A stretch of DNA of 64,000 bases from Phoronis australis. Lineage: Eukaryota > Phoronida > Phoronidae. The notes under the pieces are model-generated. The model was not told the DNA's origin and did no database searches. It saw only the letters and a list, made by a program, of their open reading frames with translations. A program made the position numbers and the translations under genes. Numbering within the stretch: the stretch's first letter is position 1; each line of letters starts with the position of its first letter. The stretch covers positions 147,571 through 211,570 of the forward strand of contig NMRA01000504.1 of the NCBI GenBank assembly GCA_002633005.1, written 5' to 3'. Below are positions 46,901-55,072 of this stretch, in pieces.

Positions 46901-47864
46901 TTTCGGAAACCTTGCCCATACTCTGTCACGTCTTATTTTCTTGGCATTGCAGACTCTCTCGACGTCCGCCTTGCTTGGAATAGCAATCGGCGTGAGCGTA
47001 GCCTACCCTATTCTACTGATGGCCACAAATAACTTGATCACCGGTTCATTAGCACTACTTATGTTGGCGATGATTACAGTATCTGTGGTTGGCTTCTTGC
47101 CAATGAATGGCTGGAAGTTAGGGGTGAGTATTGTTAGTGTTAAGATAGTATTATAGTTTATCATGAGAAACAAAAAGGACGTAGGTAATTAGATCTAAGG
47201 AACTTTGTTTAGATACCATTTTACCTCTTCCTCAGTTGATGTCAATGATCAGCTAGAGTTCAAAGAAAACCGACAAAGCCATTCTTCCTTTGGTGGGACC
47301 GATCTGGCCATAAAATTTCCAAAAAATTCCCTGTGCACGGGAGGAATTGTGGAAAACGTCCGACGCAATCGCTACTCGTTCTTGTAACTGTAATAAGGAG
47401 CACATTGAAACTAATTTGACTTTAGTGATAAGTAATCTATATGAAAACTCAGAACAAGGCACTTTTCAACCACCGTAGCCAGGTCTGATCTGTTGCAGGT
47501 TCTCGAGTCACTCAACATGGTACTGGTTGTCGGCCTGTCCGTGGACTATGTGATGCACTTGGCGGAGGGATACAGCCGGTCGCCTCACGACAATCGTCAC
47601 GGTCGAACGCAAGACATGTTAGAAGAAGTTGGTATATCTGTTCTCTCGGGAGCTATTACCACTGCTGGCGCGTCCATGTGCATGTTAATCGCGCAGATTT
47701 TGTTCTTCACGCAGTTTGGTTTGGTCATGTTCATAACAATTATGTTCTCCATACTACACGCTCTCGTGTTGTTTCCTACATTGCTAGCGTTGATAGGGCC
47801 TCAGGGTGACACAGGTTGTATTACGGCCATATTCAAGAATTGTTGCTCAAAATCCCCCAATTGA
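34683..47864 (+). CDS. Dispatched-family sterol-sensing RND membrane protein, complete, 10 coding exons
   Basis: Exons: 34683-34965, 37183-38702, 39616-39840, 41240-41365, 41809-41970, 42576-42702, 44778-44905, 45536-45613, 46953-47123, 47499-47864. All are GT-AG and phases fit, giving 1,061 residues. Seen: charged cytoplasmic N-terminus (1-94), TM1 (about 95-117), a large glycosylatable loop, TM2-TM6 forming a sterol-sensing domain (about 355-515) with GIGADD at 426-431 in TM4, TM7 (about 573-594), a second loop, then TM8-TM12 with GLSVD at 952-956 in TM10. The acidic residues of TM4 and TM10 are the RND proton or cation relay. Family knowledge: Dispatched proteins release cholesterol-linked Hedgehog, while DISP3 and PTCHD relatives act on sterols or are uncharacterised. 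GADD with VNYMTVLTFIPTVV after TM6 fits Dispatched better than Patched (GVDD). Exact orthology is not settled. Start is the first in-frame ATG, with G at -3 and +4. Confidence 0.92.
34966..37182. other. intron 1 of the Dispatched-family gene
   Basis: Contains repeat R copy 2 (35.28-35.70 kb) and a weakly conserved block near 35.10-35.17 kb that recurs in intron 2 near 38.92-38.99 kb (CTGTTGGTAACAGAAA against CTTGCTGGTAACGGAAAA). No exon seen. Confidence 0.45.
35284..35700 (+). repeat. interspersed repeat R, copy 2
   Basis: Diverged copy of the 31.44-31.86 kb repeat in the same orientation. It is preceded by a C-run (about 35,270-35,279). Its unbroken middle shows where copy 3 (27.97-29.09 kb) was split. 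Confidence 0.55.
37183..38702 (+). CDS. Dispatched-family exon 2: TM1, first loop, sterol-sensing domain, TM7
   Basis: 1,520 nt from acceptor TCTTTCAG to donor CAG|GTATGG. It encodes TM1, a first loop with several N-x-S/T sites and Cys residues, five SSD helices with GIGADDVFVFVDTF, a Cys-rich cytoplasmic turn (CRWCPC) and TM7. The unusually long exon in an intron-rich gene hints at old intron loss. Confidence 0.95.
39616..39840 (+). CDS. Dispatched-family exon 3: second extracellular loop
   Basis: 225 nt, phase 0, acceptor TATTTAG, donor AAC|GTAAGC. It begins IEFLKPDTNFGKALNRR, the Dispatched/Patched stretch right after TM7, and carries Cys pairs and an NFT site. Confidence 0.9.
39841..41239. 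other. intron 3 of the Dispatched-family gene, no feature seen
   Basis: Long overlapping open frames on both strands near 40.7-41.0 kb, but no recognisable motif or splice pattern. Confidence 0.4.
41240..41365 (+). CDS. Dispatched-family exon 4
   Basis: 126 nt, phase 0, acceptor GTTTTCAG, donor CAG|GTAAGT. Extracellular loop 2, encoding DFCTTLKNLSPKEENDL and VGCFIHDLENYFQ, with two Cys likely to pair with those of exon 3. Confidence 0.88.
41809..41970 (+). CDS. Dispatched-family exon 5
   Basis: 162 nt, phase 0, acceptor TTCCTTAG, donor GAG|GTATGT. Continues loop 2, with FNAST as a possible glycosylation site and FKRYFE at the end. Confidence 0.88.
42576..42702 (+). CDS. Dispatched-family exon 6
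   Basis: 127 nt, acceptor CTCCGTAG, donor GGAG|GTCAGT with one base left over. It encodes TGLSYWMYDGMNPKSDREAM, soluble loop 2. Confidence 0.85.
42703..44777. other. intron 6 of the Dispatched-family gene, no feature seen
   Basis: About 2.1 kb, AT-rich. No supported exon or repeat. Confidence 0.4.
44778..44905 (+). CDS. Dispatched-family exon 7
   Basis: 128 nt, acceptor TTTCCAG, donor AAA|GTGAGT; the first two bases complete an Asp codon. It encodes FMFGNRLRFAAIIVNTTVKG, the beta-strand of the porter-like loop, with an NTT site. Confidence 0.88.
45536..45613 (+). CDS. Dispatched-family exon 8
   Basis: 78 nt, phase 0, acceptor TTTCACAG, donor GAA|GTAAGT. It encodes VSAMPKPLQGGFQLTTFIWE, the segment leading to TM8. 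A GT nine bases earlier is a possible alternative donor. Confidence 0.8.
46100..46245 (+). mobile_element. MITE, second copy of the 28.3-kb family, in intron 8
   Basis: Left end AGTTGCATAAAAGTTACACG, right end TTTTATGCAACTCAGCCC. The interior matches 28,337-28,487 in reverse orientation, including CACGTTGTTATTGTTGAAC and GCACCTGACGTCATGCAAC. AGATTTCG before and AGATTCG after may be a decayed target duplication. The left end lacks the GGGCCC tip. Confidence 0.72.
46330..46535. repeat. perfect 75-bp duplication around a single N, likely assembly artefact
   Basis: 46330-46404 and 46461-46535 are identical over 75 bp. The first copy ends exactly at an N (46405). Identity in a region of decayed repeats, plus the N, fits a bad contig join better than a biological repeat. 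Confidence 0.7.
46953..47123 (+). CDS. Dispatched-family exon 9: TM8-TM9
   Basis: 171 nt, phase 0, acceptor GCATTGCAG, donor GGG|GTGAGT. It encodes two hydrophobic helices: LLGIAIGVSVAYPILLMAT, then LALLMLAMITVSVVGFLPM. Confidence 0.92.
47499..47864 (+). CDS. Dispatched-family exon 10: TM10-TM12 and stop
   Basis: 366 nt from acceptor CTGTTGCAG to TGA. It encodes NMVLVVGLSVDYVMHLAEGY, TM11 (GAITTAGASMCMLI) and TM12 (MFSILHALVLFPTLLALIG), then a short cytoplasmic tail ending SKSPN. GLSVD is the second RND relay motif. Confidence 0.94.
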   Translation, partial: VLESLNMVLVVGLSVDYVMHLAEGYSRSPHDNRHGRTQDMLEEVGISVLSGAITTAGASMCMLIAQILFFTQFGLVMFITIMFSILHALVLFPTLLALIGPQGDTGCITAIFKNCCSKSPN

Positions 47865-48547
47865 TACTGTCATTTTGCATTGTAATAGGACGGTAATTAA
47901 CGATGACGTGCAATATTTACTTTTGTCCGACCATTGGGAATAGGTTCGTGTAAGCATAGAACAAACTATTGTCACAATGGTTCATGCATTGAAACTGAAA
48001 CTCTCAAAACGGCGGAAATGTCGGTAGGAACTCATAAAGAAAAATGGTTCCTAAAATAAGTCTACCCGCATTTGCGAGTTACAGGGGCCAGTCTGCCAAA
48101 AAACTACGTCTTGTACTTTTACTATGATCAGCCTGTAAGTCTGTATTTATTTGTTTTGGATCTTACCAACATCATCGGTTGCCACGGTAGAAATGTGTAC
48201 GTGGTCATTGTCAGTTATAGTATAGAGCAAAATCATCACTGCACCATTTAAATGTTTACAATGCGGAAGTACACCATGTGCCATCACACAGTGCTTAAAT
48301 TCGTGACATCATCCTGACGCAAAAAATTTCTACCCACACTTAGTAGCACTCGGAACACATCGGGTATTTTCGTAGCCTCAAAGTGCCCTCCGAGACAAAC
48401 ATTATCTGTGCACGTGCAAACATCAGCCACATGGCAAGTCATCACGCGTCTTTCAGTATAGTGAATGACTGACCGTTTGGCTGACGTTAGCGTTGCCCGA
48501 ACTAAAGGATAACTAGAGGCTAAGAAAATAACCGAGGTGTTCCTGAT
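47865..48547. other. 3' flank of the Dispatched-family gene
   Basis: No canonical AATAAA was found on the plus strand between the stop and the gap at 48.6 kb, so the transcript end is not located. No other feature. Confidence 0.4.
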
Positions 48548-48761
48548 CAGGGGCGGATCCAGGATTTTGAGTTGGGGGGGGGGGGNNNNNNNNNNNNNNN
48601 NNNNNNNNNNNNNNNNNNNNNNNNNNNNNNNNNNNNNNNNNNNNNNNNNNNNNNNNNNNNNNNNNNNNNNNNNNNNNNNNNNNNNNNNNNNNNNNNNNNN
48701 NNNNNNNNNNNNNNNNNNGGGGGGGCATGGCCCCCTTGGTTCCCCTCTAAATCCGCCACTG
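48548..48761. mobile_element. GGCGGATCC-type MITE, interrupted by assembly gap
   Basis: Ends CAGGGGCGGATCCAGG and TAAATCCGCCACTG are inverted repeats, each followed inward by G- or C-runs. Positions 48586-48718 are N (133). A related element lies at 53.3-53.5 kb. Such CAGTGGCGGAT ends recur in many invertebrate genomes; I cannot assign the superfamily. Confidence 0.6.
48586..48718. other. assembly gap, 133 N
   Basis: N run between poly-G flanks within the GGCGGATCC-type element. The homopolymer probably caused the gap. Confidence 0.99.
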
Positions 48762-49100
48762 CTAATGACTTAGTAGTTTTATGGTACGACCATGCAGGCG
48801 TTTCGTCATTGAAGGAAATCACTGTGGTGCATTGTAAGCGTTAGATAATCGCAATGCATGTAAATGTATAATTTGATGTGTTTTACTCGAGTTATGGTGT
48901 TGTTTGTAAAGTCTTGGGAGCGTAAAGTCATTCGATATGATCCCGCCTGTAAGACAAAGGGACAGCGGCGAAACTTGTGCTGCCGCCTTCACTAAACAGT
49001 AGCTTAGGTCAGCATCCTATTGCGGTCTTTTTACAGTTAGTAAGCGTTCAAATGACCCTTGTAATGTAAAGATCGACAAATTTTCTGTGATAAACGTATG

Positions 49101-49243
49101 CATGGGCGGCGCACCATAGGGGGCTATAGCCCCACCACTTTTTTCATTGCCACGCTGCACATAGTCTATAGGCTGTACACCACAGGGGGCTGAGGGGCTT
49201 TAGCCTCCCCACTTTTTCAGTTAACAGTACTGCGCCACCCATG
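49101..49243. repeat. palindromic CATGGG element, copy B
   Basis: 143 bp, CATGGGCGGCGCACC to GCGCCACCCATG, with two half-units as in copy A (GGGGGCTATAGCCCC, ACTTTTTTCA, then CACCACAGGGGGCTGAGGGGCT, ACTTTTTCAG). Confidence 0.7.
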
Positions 49244-49622
49244 GTATGTCATGATGTACGTAACGTGACGCTGTTTATAGTTACTGTTGACAGTTTCCAA
49301 CTACGGTTCCATGACAGGCGCCGGTATGGTCAGCGGCCAGGGATGGGGGAGGCGGGGGGGGGGGGNGGCAGCAGTGCCACGGAAAAGTGTTCATTGCAGA
49401 AAAGCCCCCACCTCACTGATCGAAACTCCTGCAAAGTCAGCCCCCCTGTGCCATTCATTTCAGCATTTCTAACTCATCATATGCAGTCAGTTTACCAATC
49501 CGTTGTCTTTTTACGGACGATTGGTGTCAACGCGAATCACAGAGTATGAAAGATTGATTGGTGGAATATGTCATTTAACACTAGCGTGTAGTGTTGTCTC
49601 ATATCACACGTGAAGTGTTATA

Positions 49623-49774
49623 GGCGGTGGGCCAAGTATTGTAGGTCCTCTAGACTTGGGAACTTTTTGGAATTTGAATTATAAGTGTATTTTCTAGTCA
49701 CATAGAAAAACTTAGGTTGCCCCCCCCCCAAAGTATTCACAAAAAATGAATGCTATGAGATTTGGCCCACCGCT
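49623..49774. mobile_element. short deletion derivative of the long-TIR transposon
   Basis: 152 bp with ends GGCGGTGGGCC and GGCCCACCGCT. Its reverse complement matches the left terminus of the 6.0-kb element through GAATACTTTGGGGGGGG-CAAC, TTTTTCTATGTG and CAAATTCCAAAAAGT. It is mostly TIR with no interior. Confidence 0.7.
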
Positions 49775-50035
49775 TATATCATATCTTGTAGCCACCTGAT
49801 GAAGACTGGAAGTGTATGTCTGTTATGTTAGGAAGTGGAGAGATTTCCCACAATCTGTTGCACACACAACGTGTCTCTTTACACGAAAAAAGTCCAGTTG
49901 GTATCATGATATTTTAAAGGGAATCTTTGAAGGAATATGTAACACGGTATGTTTGTTTGTCTGTTGGAATTAAAAGTTTATTTAATCAAGACCTGACCGT
50001 TTGTTTGTTTTATCTGCTGCCGGTCGACTTTGGTA

Positions 50036-50170
50036 CATGGGCGGTGCAGCAATGAAAAAAGTGGGAGGGGGTTATAGCCCCCCCCGCCCCCTGTGGTGCA
50101 CCGCCTATAGACCACGTGCGGCGTAGCACTGAAAAAAGGGGCTATAGCCCCCTATGGTGCGCCGTCCATG
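50036..50170. repeat. palindromic CATGGG element, copy C
   Basis: About 135 bp, ACATGGGCGGTGCAGC to GTGCGCCGTCCATG, inverse in half-unit order to copy B, with TGAAAAAAGTGG and two CTATAGCCCCC cores. Confidence 0.68.
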
Positions 50171-50303
50171 AACTTAGGGTAAGAGAGGACGTGCCGCTGA
50201 GATCGCATGCCATTTTCAATTTTCTGGTATACTTTCGGGTCACGTGTCTTTTTTGATATAAATTTGGGATGTCTGTTAGAATTAACCCCTTGTCGATCAA
50301 CAG

Positions 50304-50420
50304 GTGCTCGTAAATACATGTACCATGTGTAAATGTTGTATACTACTTCTTCTGTGTACGAATGAAGAAGAAGAAGAAATAGTATAAACATTTACACATG
50401 GTACGTGTATTTACGTGCAC
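50304..50420. repeat. 117-nt near-perfect inverted repeat (hairpin)
   Basis: The arm from 50304 (CGTAAATACATGTACCATGT...) pairs with the arm ending at 50420 (...ACATGGTACGTGTATTTACG). About 46 of 50 positions pair, with one bulge and a GAA-rich loop. It could be a small palindromic MITE (ACAG lies at both ends) or an RNA hairpin. No mature product can be inferred from sequence. Confidence 0.8.
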
Positions 50421-50596
50421 AGATATATAAAAAGATCCTTTCACAGACTACCCCTTGCAGCTTAACTGACCAATCACACAGCAGCATTATTGACGCACCT
50501 TGGTCTGCGTTCCTAAGCTACCATTTTATCCTACAAACAACACGTTGTCGAGTAAAGCTTATTTTAGTCTATAGCTCAAGAAATTGTGCAATAAGA

Positions 50597-50804
50597 ATGG
50601 AGAAATGGTGTTCCTATGGTGTGTGTAATTCCGACACCTGTTATGCAGCTTGAGAAGATTATCCCGTCACTTTTTGGGGACTCTTTAAGCCGAAAAATTG
50701 TGTCGAGAGCTTTAAATGATACTGAGATCAAACTGTGTGGACGGCCACACGAGCAGCTGAACTTGGCAATGCTGCTTTATTACTTGAAGGTTAAACACAA
50801 ATAA
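50597..50804 (+). pseudogene. THAP-domain remnant
   Basis: MEKWCSYGVCNSDT with a nearby stop, then in another frame IKLCGRPHEQLN. These are the first C-x4-C part and the CGRPHxQLN block of THAP (C2CH zinc-dependent DNA-binding) domains. Stops and at least one frameshift separate them, so it is not functional. THAP domains of this type are multicopy in several invertebrates and are often transposase-derived. No transposase part was seen nearby. Confidence 0.55.
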
Positions 50805-52980
50805 ATTTATTCCAACATACGTACTTTTCAGTTTGGTGGCTATAGTGTAGGCCTATCTGATTTTGACTCAGGAGTTTCACCTCAGTGCTCAATCCCAGCA
50901 TTAGCCCTAGGGGCAGTACCCGGAAATTGTTGTTTTTAAGGAAATTTTTAATAGTTTTCATTTATTTCGTCTAAATGGACATCGTTTTGTTTCGTAGCAA
51001 AAGTGAGGTACATTTTTGTTATTCATATAGACGTAGGCTGGCGTTCAACTGAACTTCTCTCCAAAATTGACAGCTTTCAATCGGCATAAGAGGGGCAATG
51101 GATTACGGAAATCAGAGCTATTTTCGAGCTGTTGTCACGAAAAAAATAATAGCTAAATTACTTTTTTGAGAAGCTCTAGTTTACACCTCGCCTGTAGAGT
51201 TAGAGAGAGCTCATTGGCGGTTAAAACATGATATGATTTATTTTTGTAAATAGCCATTTTTTGCTACTACACCAGACTTGCCACCTTTGTAACCATACCA
51301 CAGAGATTATTTACGTTTTAAATTAACTGAAAGCTACCTTTATGCAATGAAAATGCAAAAAATGTGAAGTTCATAAGAAGGTAGGCCTAACGTAAATGTC
51401 CTAATGGTGCAATTACGGCCTCCGTGCATTAATTTGACTTAGACACAGGCCTTGACCTACCGAAGCTAACTGCTTGCTTAGGACAAGTTGAGAGTGTACC
51501 TGAGCTATGAACCTGACTTTTTAATCAAAATATTTCGCTCGAAGATTGGAAATGCATAAACAATGCTATCGACTCGACTTAAGCGAGGAATCCCATCTTG
51601 TGACCTACTTTTCATTTGGCAGAATACAGCAGACGGCAGAAAAAAATGTATTAAGTGAATCTTCACTTTCTTTGTTCAAAATATCCTGACATCTAAGGCA
51701 TCGTACAGATAATTACGACTTTAAAGTACATATACAGCTTTACATGAACATATCGCATCAGTGGCCTTGCCATTTGTCAAGTGCAGGTGAGGGTTCTTCG
51801 GATTTTCGTTTGGGGTCCGAAATACTTTTGCTCTAGCACACCTAATTGGTAACTTATAGCTTGGACCCATCATATTAAATTTCGGTTGTTTGATAAGACT
51901 TCTACAGCGGCTACAGGATGAGACCGATGCTGTTTAATGAAGCTTCATGAGCGGCGCAGTACTTCATTAACTTTAGAAAAATCAAGTAATAAGTAATTCT
52001 CATTGCATGTTTGTATACTATTGAAGTGCTGGAGCATTGTATTTCCAAAATGAGCAATATAGGGGCACGAATTGAACTCCAATAATCTGGTAAATGCTGA
52101 CCAATATTCAATTTTTGTCCCGTTACATGTCTCAGTGGACGTGGAATAACATAGCCTTGTGCTTCGTACTACTCATATTTTCACTGTTCTAACGCAGCAA
52201 ATTATTTCAAAAGTGTAAATATTGATTGTTAATGACTTAAGCTCAATGCGGTAAGTTAGATCAGAGGAGAAAATTGATGAAGATTGACGAGAGAACCATA
52301 GTTTGACTAAACTAAATGTTTGTGTTGAATTGGCACATTTTATGTACCTGTGATGTGTCCTGGCTGTGATGTGGGGTGAGAATGTCTGGGAAAAGCGATG
52401 AAAACTAATACAGAATTGACGTCCAATTTTGCCCTGCTTTATCCTGCTATTTGTATGAAAATTCCAGTTTCATTTAGCTTTTTGTTAATAGAATATCACC
52501 GCCAGTCTCACGCAACTTCATTTGAAAGTTTGAACTTAAATTCATCAATTGTTTAGTATAATTAGCTCACTGGCATACACATCAAAACGCTCCCGGAATT
52601 TTTACTTAGAAGTATTTTTATATTCTACCACAAGGTGGCGATTTGATTGTCACGCAATATTGCCCTATTCTCTTCGTTTAACTTGTTTAATATGACCAAC
52701 AACATTTTGTCATTTTACCAAATTTATTGCCGGGAAATTTATACGAAATGTACAATTACAAACCCAATAATTTTTACTTGAAAAGTACATCAACAAATAA
52801 GGTGCAACATGAAATTCCCAGGTGATTAAAAGATCACGAAACCTTTTTAAATCTCTCAAAGTCGATTCAGGGCCCATTGACTATACGCCGGTTGTGCCTA
52901 CGCTAGTCCATGATAACAAGCCGAGGACGCAAAAGGGTATACGAGATTGACGCTTAGAAAGCGAAACATGTTTAACTTTT
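50805..52980. other. intergenic, nothing recognised
   Basis: AT-rich DNA with no supported exon or repeat on either strand. Confidence 0.4.
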
Positions 52981-52990
52981 CGCGTCCTTC

Positions 52991-53770
52991 CCTCGCTGGT
53001 TCCCTGCGTGCCGATAGGTGGAGCGGTAGCCGCGCCAGCACGCAGGTATCACTAAATTTTCCTCGGTAAACTTTTTTCACCGGCATTTCTGATTTGCTAA
53101 TCGAATTCTCAACAGGCAGCGCTTTACGCAAACGAACTGGCATGACTGATGGACTGAAGTGTAAATGTCGTGGTCTGTTGTACAGACAAATCGGTGCTTA
53201 AAATTTATGTTCAGGAAATGTGAAGCCTAGAAATTGTGATTGAGCCTTTTCGGAATGCATCTTTCGATGACTTTTGTTTACGATAGTGTCCTGTATTCAT
53301 ACAGTATGAATACATAGGCGGATTTAGGGGGGGGCCCAGGGGGCCCGGGCCCCCCCCCCCNATTTTTAGAGGAAAAAACAGAAAAATTTCCTGACCTCCC
53401 CCCATTCGGTGCTATGCGCATCTACAATCGTGGTTTGCGCAAATGCTTACAGCTGGAAAAGATGTTGGACGACCCCTTGTGATATCCTAGATCCGCCACT
53501 GGAATAACACACAGGTTAAATCGGCCACATATGTGTTCATTGTACATGTATGTGCTTCAAGCACGCGGCTATTAAACATCACTGCAGAAACGAGTTGCTG
53601 CGACGCCACTTGCATGACAAGGATAAAAATCGTTCACAGTCCGCCATTTTTTTCACGGTGCTGTAAAGCTAACCAATGACTGCCAAGATTACATCGACCA
53701 ATGCTAATGCGCGTTCCCCTGCGTGATACCTGCGTGCTGGCTGGGCTAAGCACGCAGGGAACCAGCGAAG
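52991..53770. repeat. pair of inverted TCGCTGGTTCCCTGCGTGC repeats flanking about 670 bp
   Basis: 52991-53052 (TCGCTGGTTCCCTGCGTGC ... CCAGCACGCAGGTATCAC) is present in reverse complement at 53722-53770 (GTGATACCTGCGTGCTGG ... GCACGCAGGGAACCAGCGA). Such a pair could be the TIRs of a non-autonomous element or two solo copies. A GGCGGAT-type element lies between them. Confidence 0.55.
53315..53502. mobile_element. GGCGGAT-type MITE, second copy
   Basis: TAGGCGGATTTAGGGGGG at the left and CTAGATCCGCCACTGG at the right are inverted. A C-run with a single N (53361) follows the left end. Related to 48.55-48.76 kb by its ends. Confidence 0.55.
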
Positions 53771-54400
53771 GGCGCATCCCTGACTGTTCGCCATTTTCAT
53801 TTTCTCGTATGTCGGTATTCTCACTGGCTATTATGCTGCACGAAACTCTGCACACCATTGTGTATACAACAATACTTGTACTTTTGATAAAATATCATCG
53901 TTGAAATAAAAAAGCTAAACTAGGACCGCTGTACTTGGAGCCCGAATTGAGGTTTTCTTTTTCCTTCGATAAGGAGAAGGTCATTTTCCTTACAGCTGAC
54001 AAAAATACGTTTCGTTTACTGCGGTCTACCGGTGTTATATTAGCAAAAAATCAATAACTGGCTTCATGCATTTTTGCAGTAATTCAATATGATAGCTTCG
54101 TTGAAATTGTCATGGTTGGGCGTGGGAAGGGGAGGGGAGAGGTGGGGGGTCGCAAAAGTTGGCCGATACTTCGTTGTAGTGGAATGTAAAATCCACTGAC
54201 AGCACGCGCGGTGTCTGGATAAAGACCATTGGGTACAGTTGCTCCACCGACCTATCCCGCTACCTATCGCTTAGAATCAGTTTTGTCGTATTCAGCAGCT
54301 TCAGTGCCCAATAAGAAATACCCGTCGTTTTTACGCAGACCTACGGTGGCCCGAAAGTATCATCGCTATTTTAGTTTATTTTTTTTTTTATTTTTCCTTT

Positions 54401-54966
54401 TCCACCTAGGAGGAAATATTTCAACCTAGGTGGAAATTATTTTCACCCGGGTGGAAACTATTTCAACCTAGGTGGAAATTATTTTCACCCGGGTGGAAAT
54501 TATTTCAACGTAGGTGGAAATTATTTTCACTCGGGTGGAAATTATTTCAACCTAGGTGGAAATTATTTCAACCTAGGTGGAAATTATTTTCACCCGGGTG
54601 GAAACTATTTCAACCTAGGTGGAAATTATTTCAACCTAGGTGGAAATTATTTTCACCCGGGTGGAAACTATTTCAACCTAGGTGGAAATTATTTCAACTT
54701 AGGTGGAAATTATTTTCACCCTGGTGGAAACTATTTCAACCTAGGTGGAAATTATTTTCACCCGGGTGGAAATTATTTTCACCCGGGTGGAAAATATTTC
54801 AACCTAGGTGGAAATTATTTCAACCAAGGTGGAAATTATTTTCACCCGGGTGGAAAATATTTCAACCTAGGTGGAAACTATTTCAACCTAGGTGGAAGTT
54901 TTTTTCACCCGGGTGGAAACTATTTCAACCTAGGTGGAAATTATTTCAACCTAGGTGAAAATGTTA
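54401..54966. repeat. palindromic 21-bp minisatellite with two alternating unit types (about 27 units)
   Basis: Unit A has core ACCTAGGT inside TCAACCTAGGTGGAAATTAT; unit B has core CACCCGGGTG inside TTCACCCGGGTGGAAACTAT. They differ at four linked positions, including the centre (TA against CG), and both are near self-complementary. The order starts ABABAB, then mostly AAB triplets (63-bp higher-order period). The last unit decays about 110 bp before the transposase ATG. There are no spacers of unique sequence, so it is not CRISPR-like. Confidence 0.95.
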
Positions 54967-55072
54967 TACATCCGGGCACCTATTTTCATCAGTGTTGTGA
55001 TTGGATGAAGTCTTGTAGGTGAAGGTCGATTGTGCCAGCCATTTTGTTCAACAAAGTTCAGATTAGGTTGCA

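Noticed and set aside
54401-54966. CRISPR-like array
   Set aside because: The units are contiguous with no unique spacers, and the DNA is from an animal.
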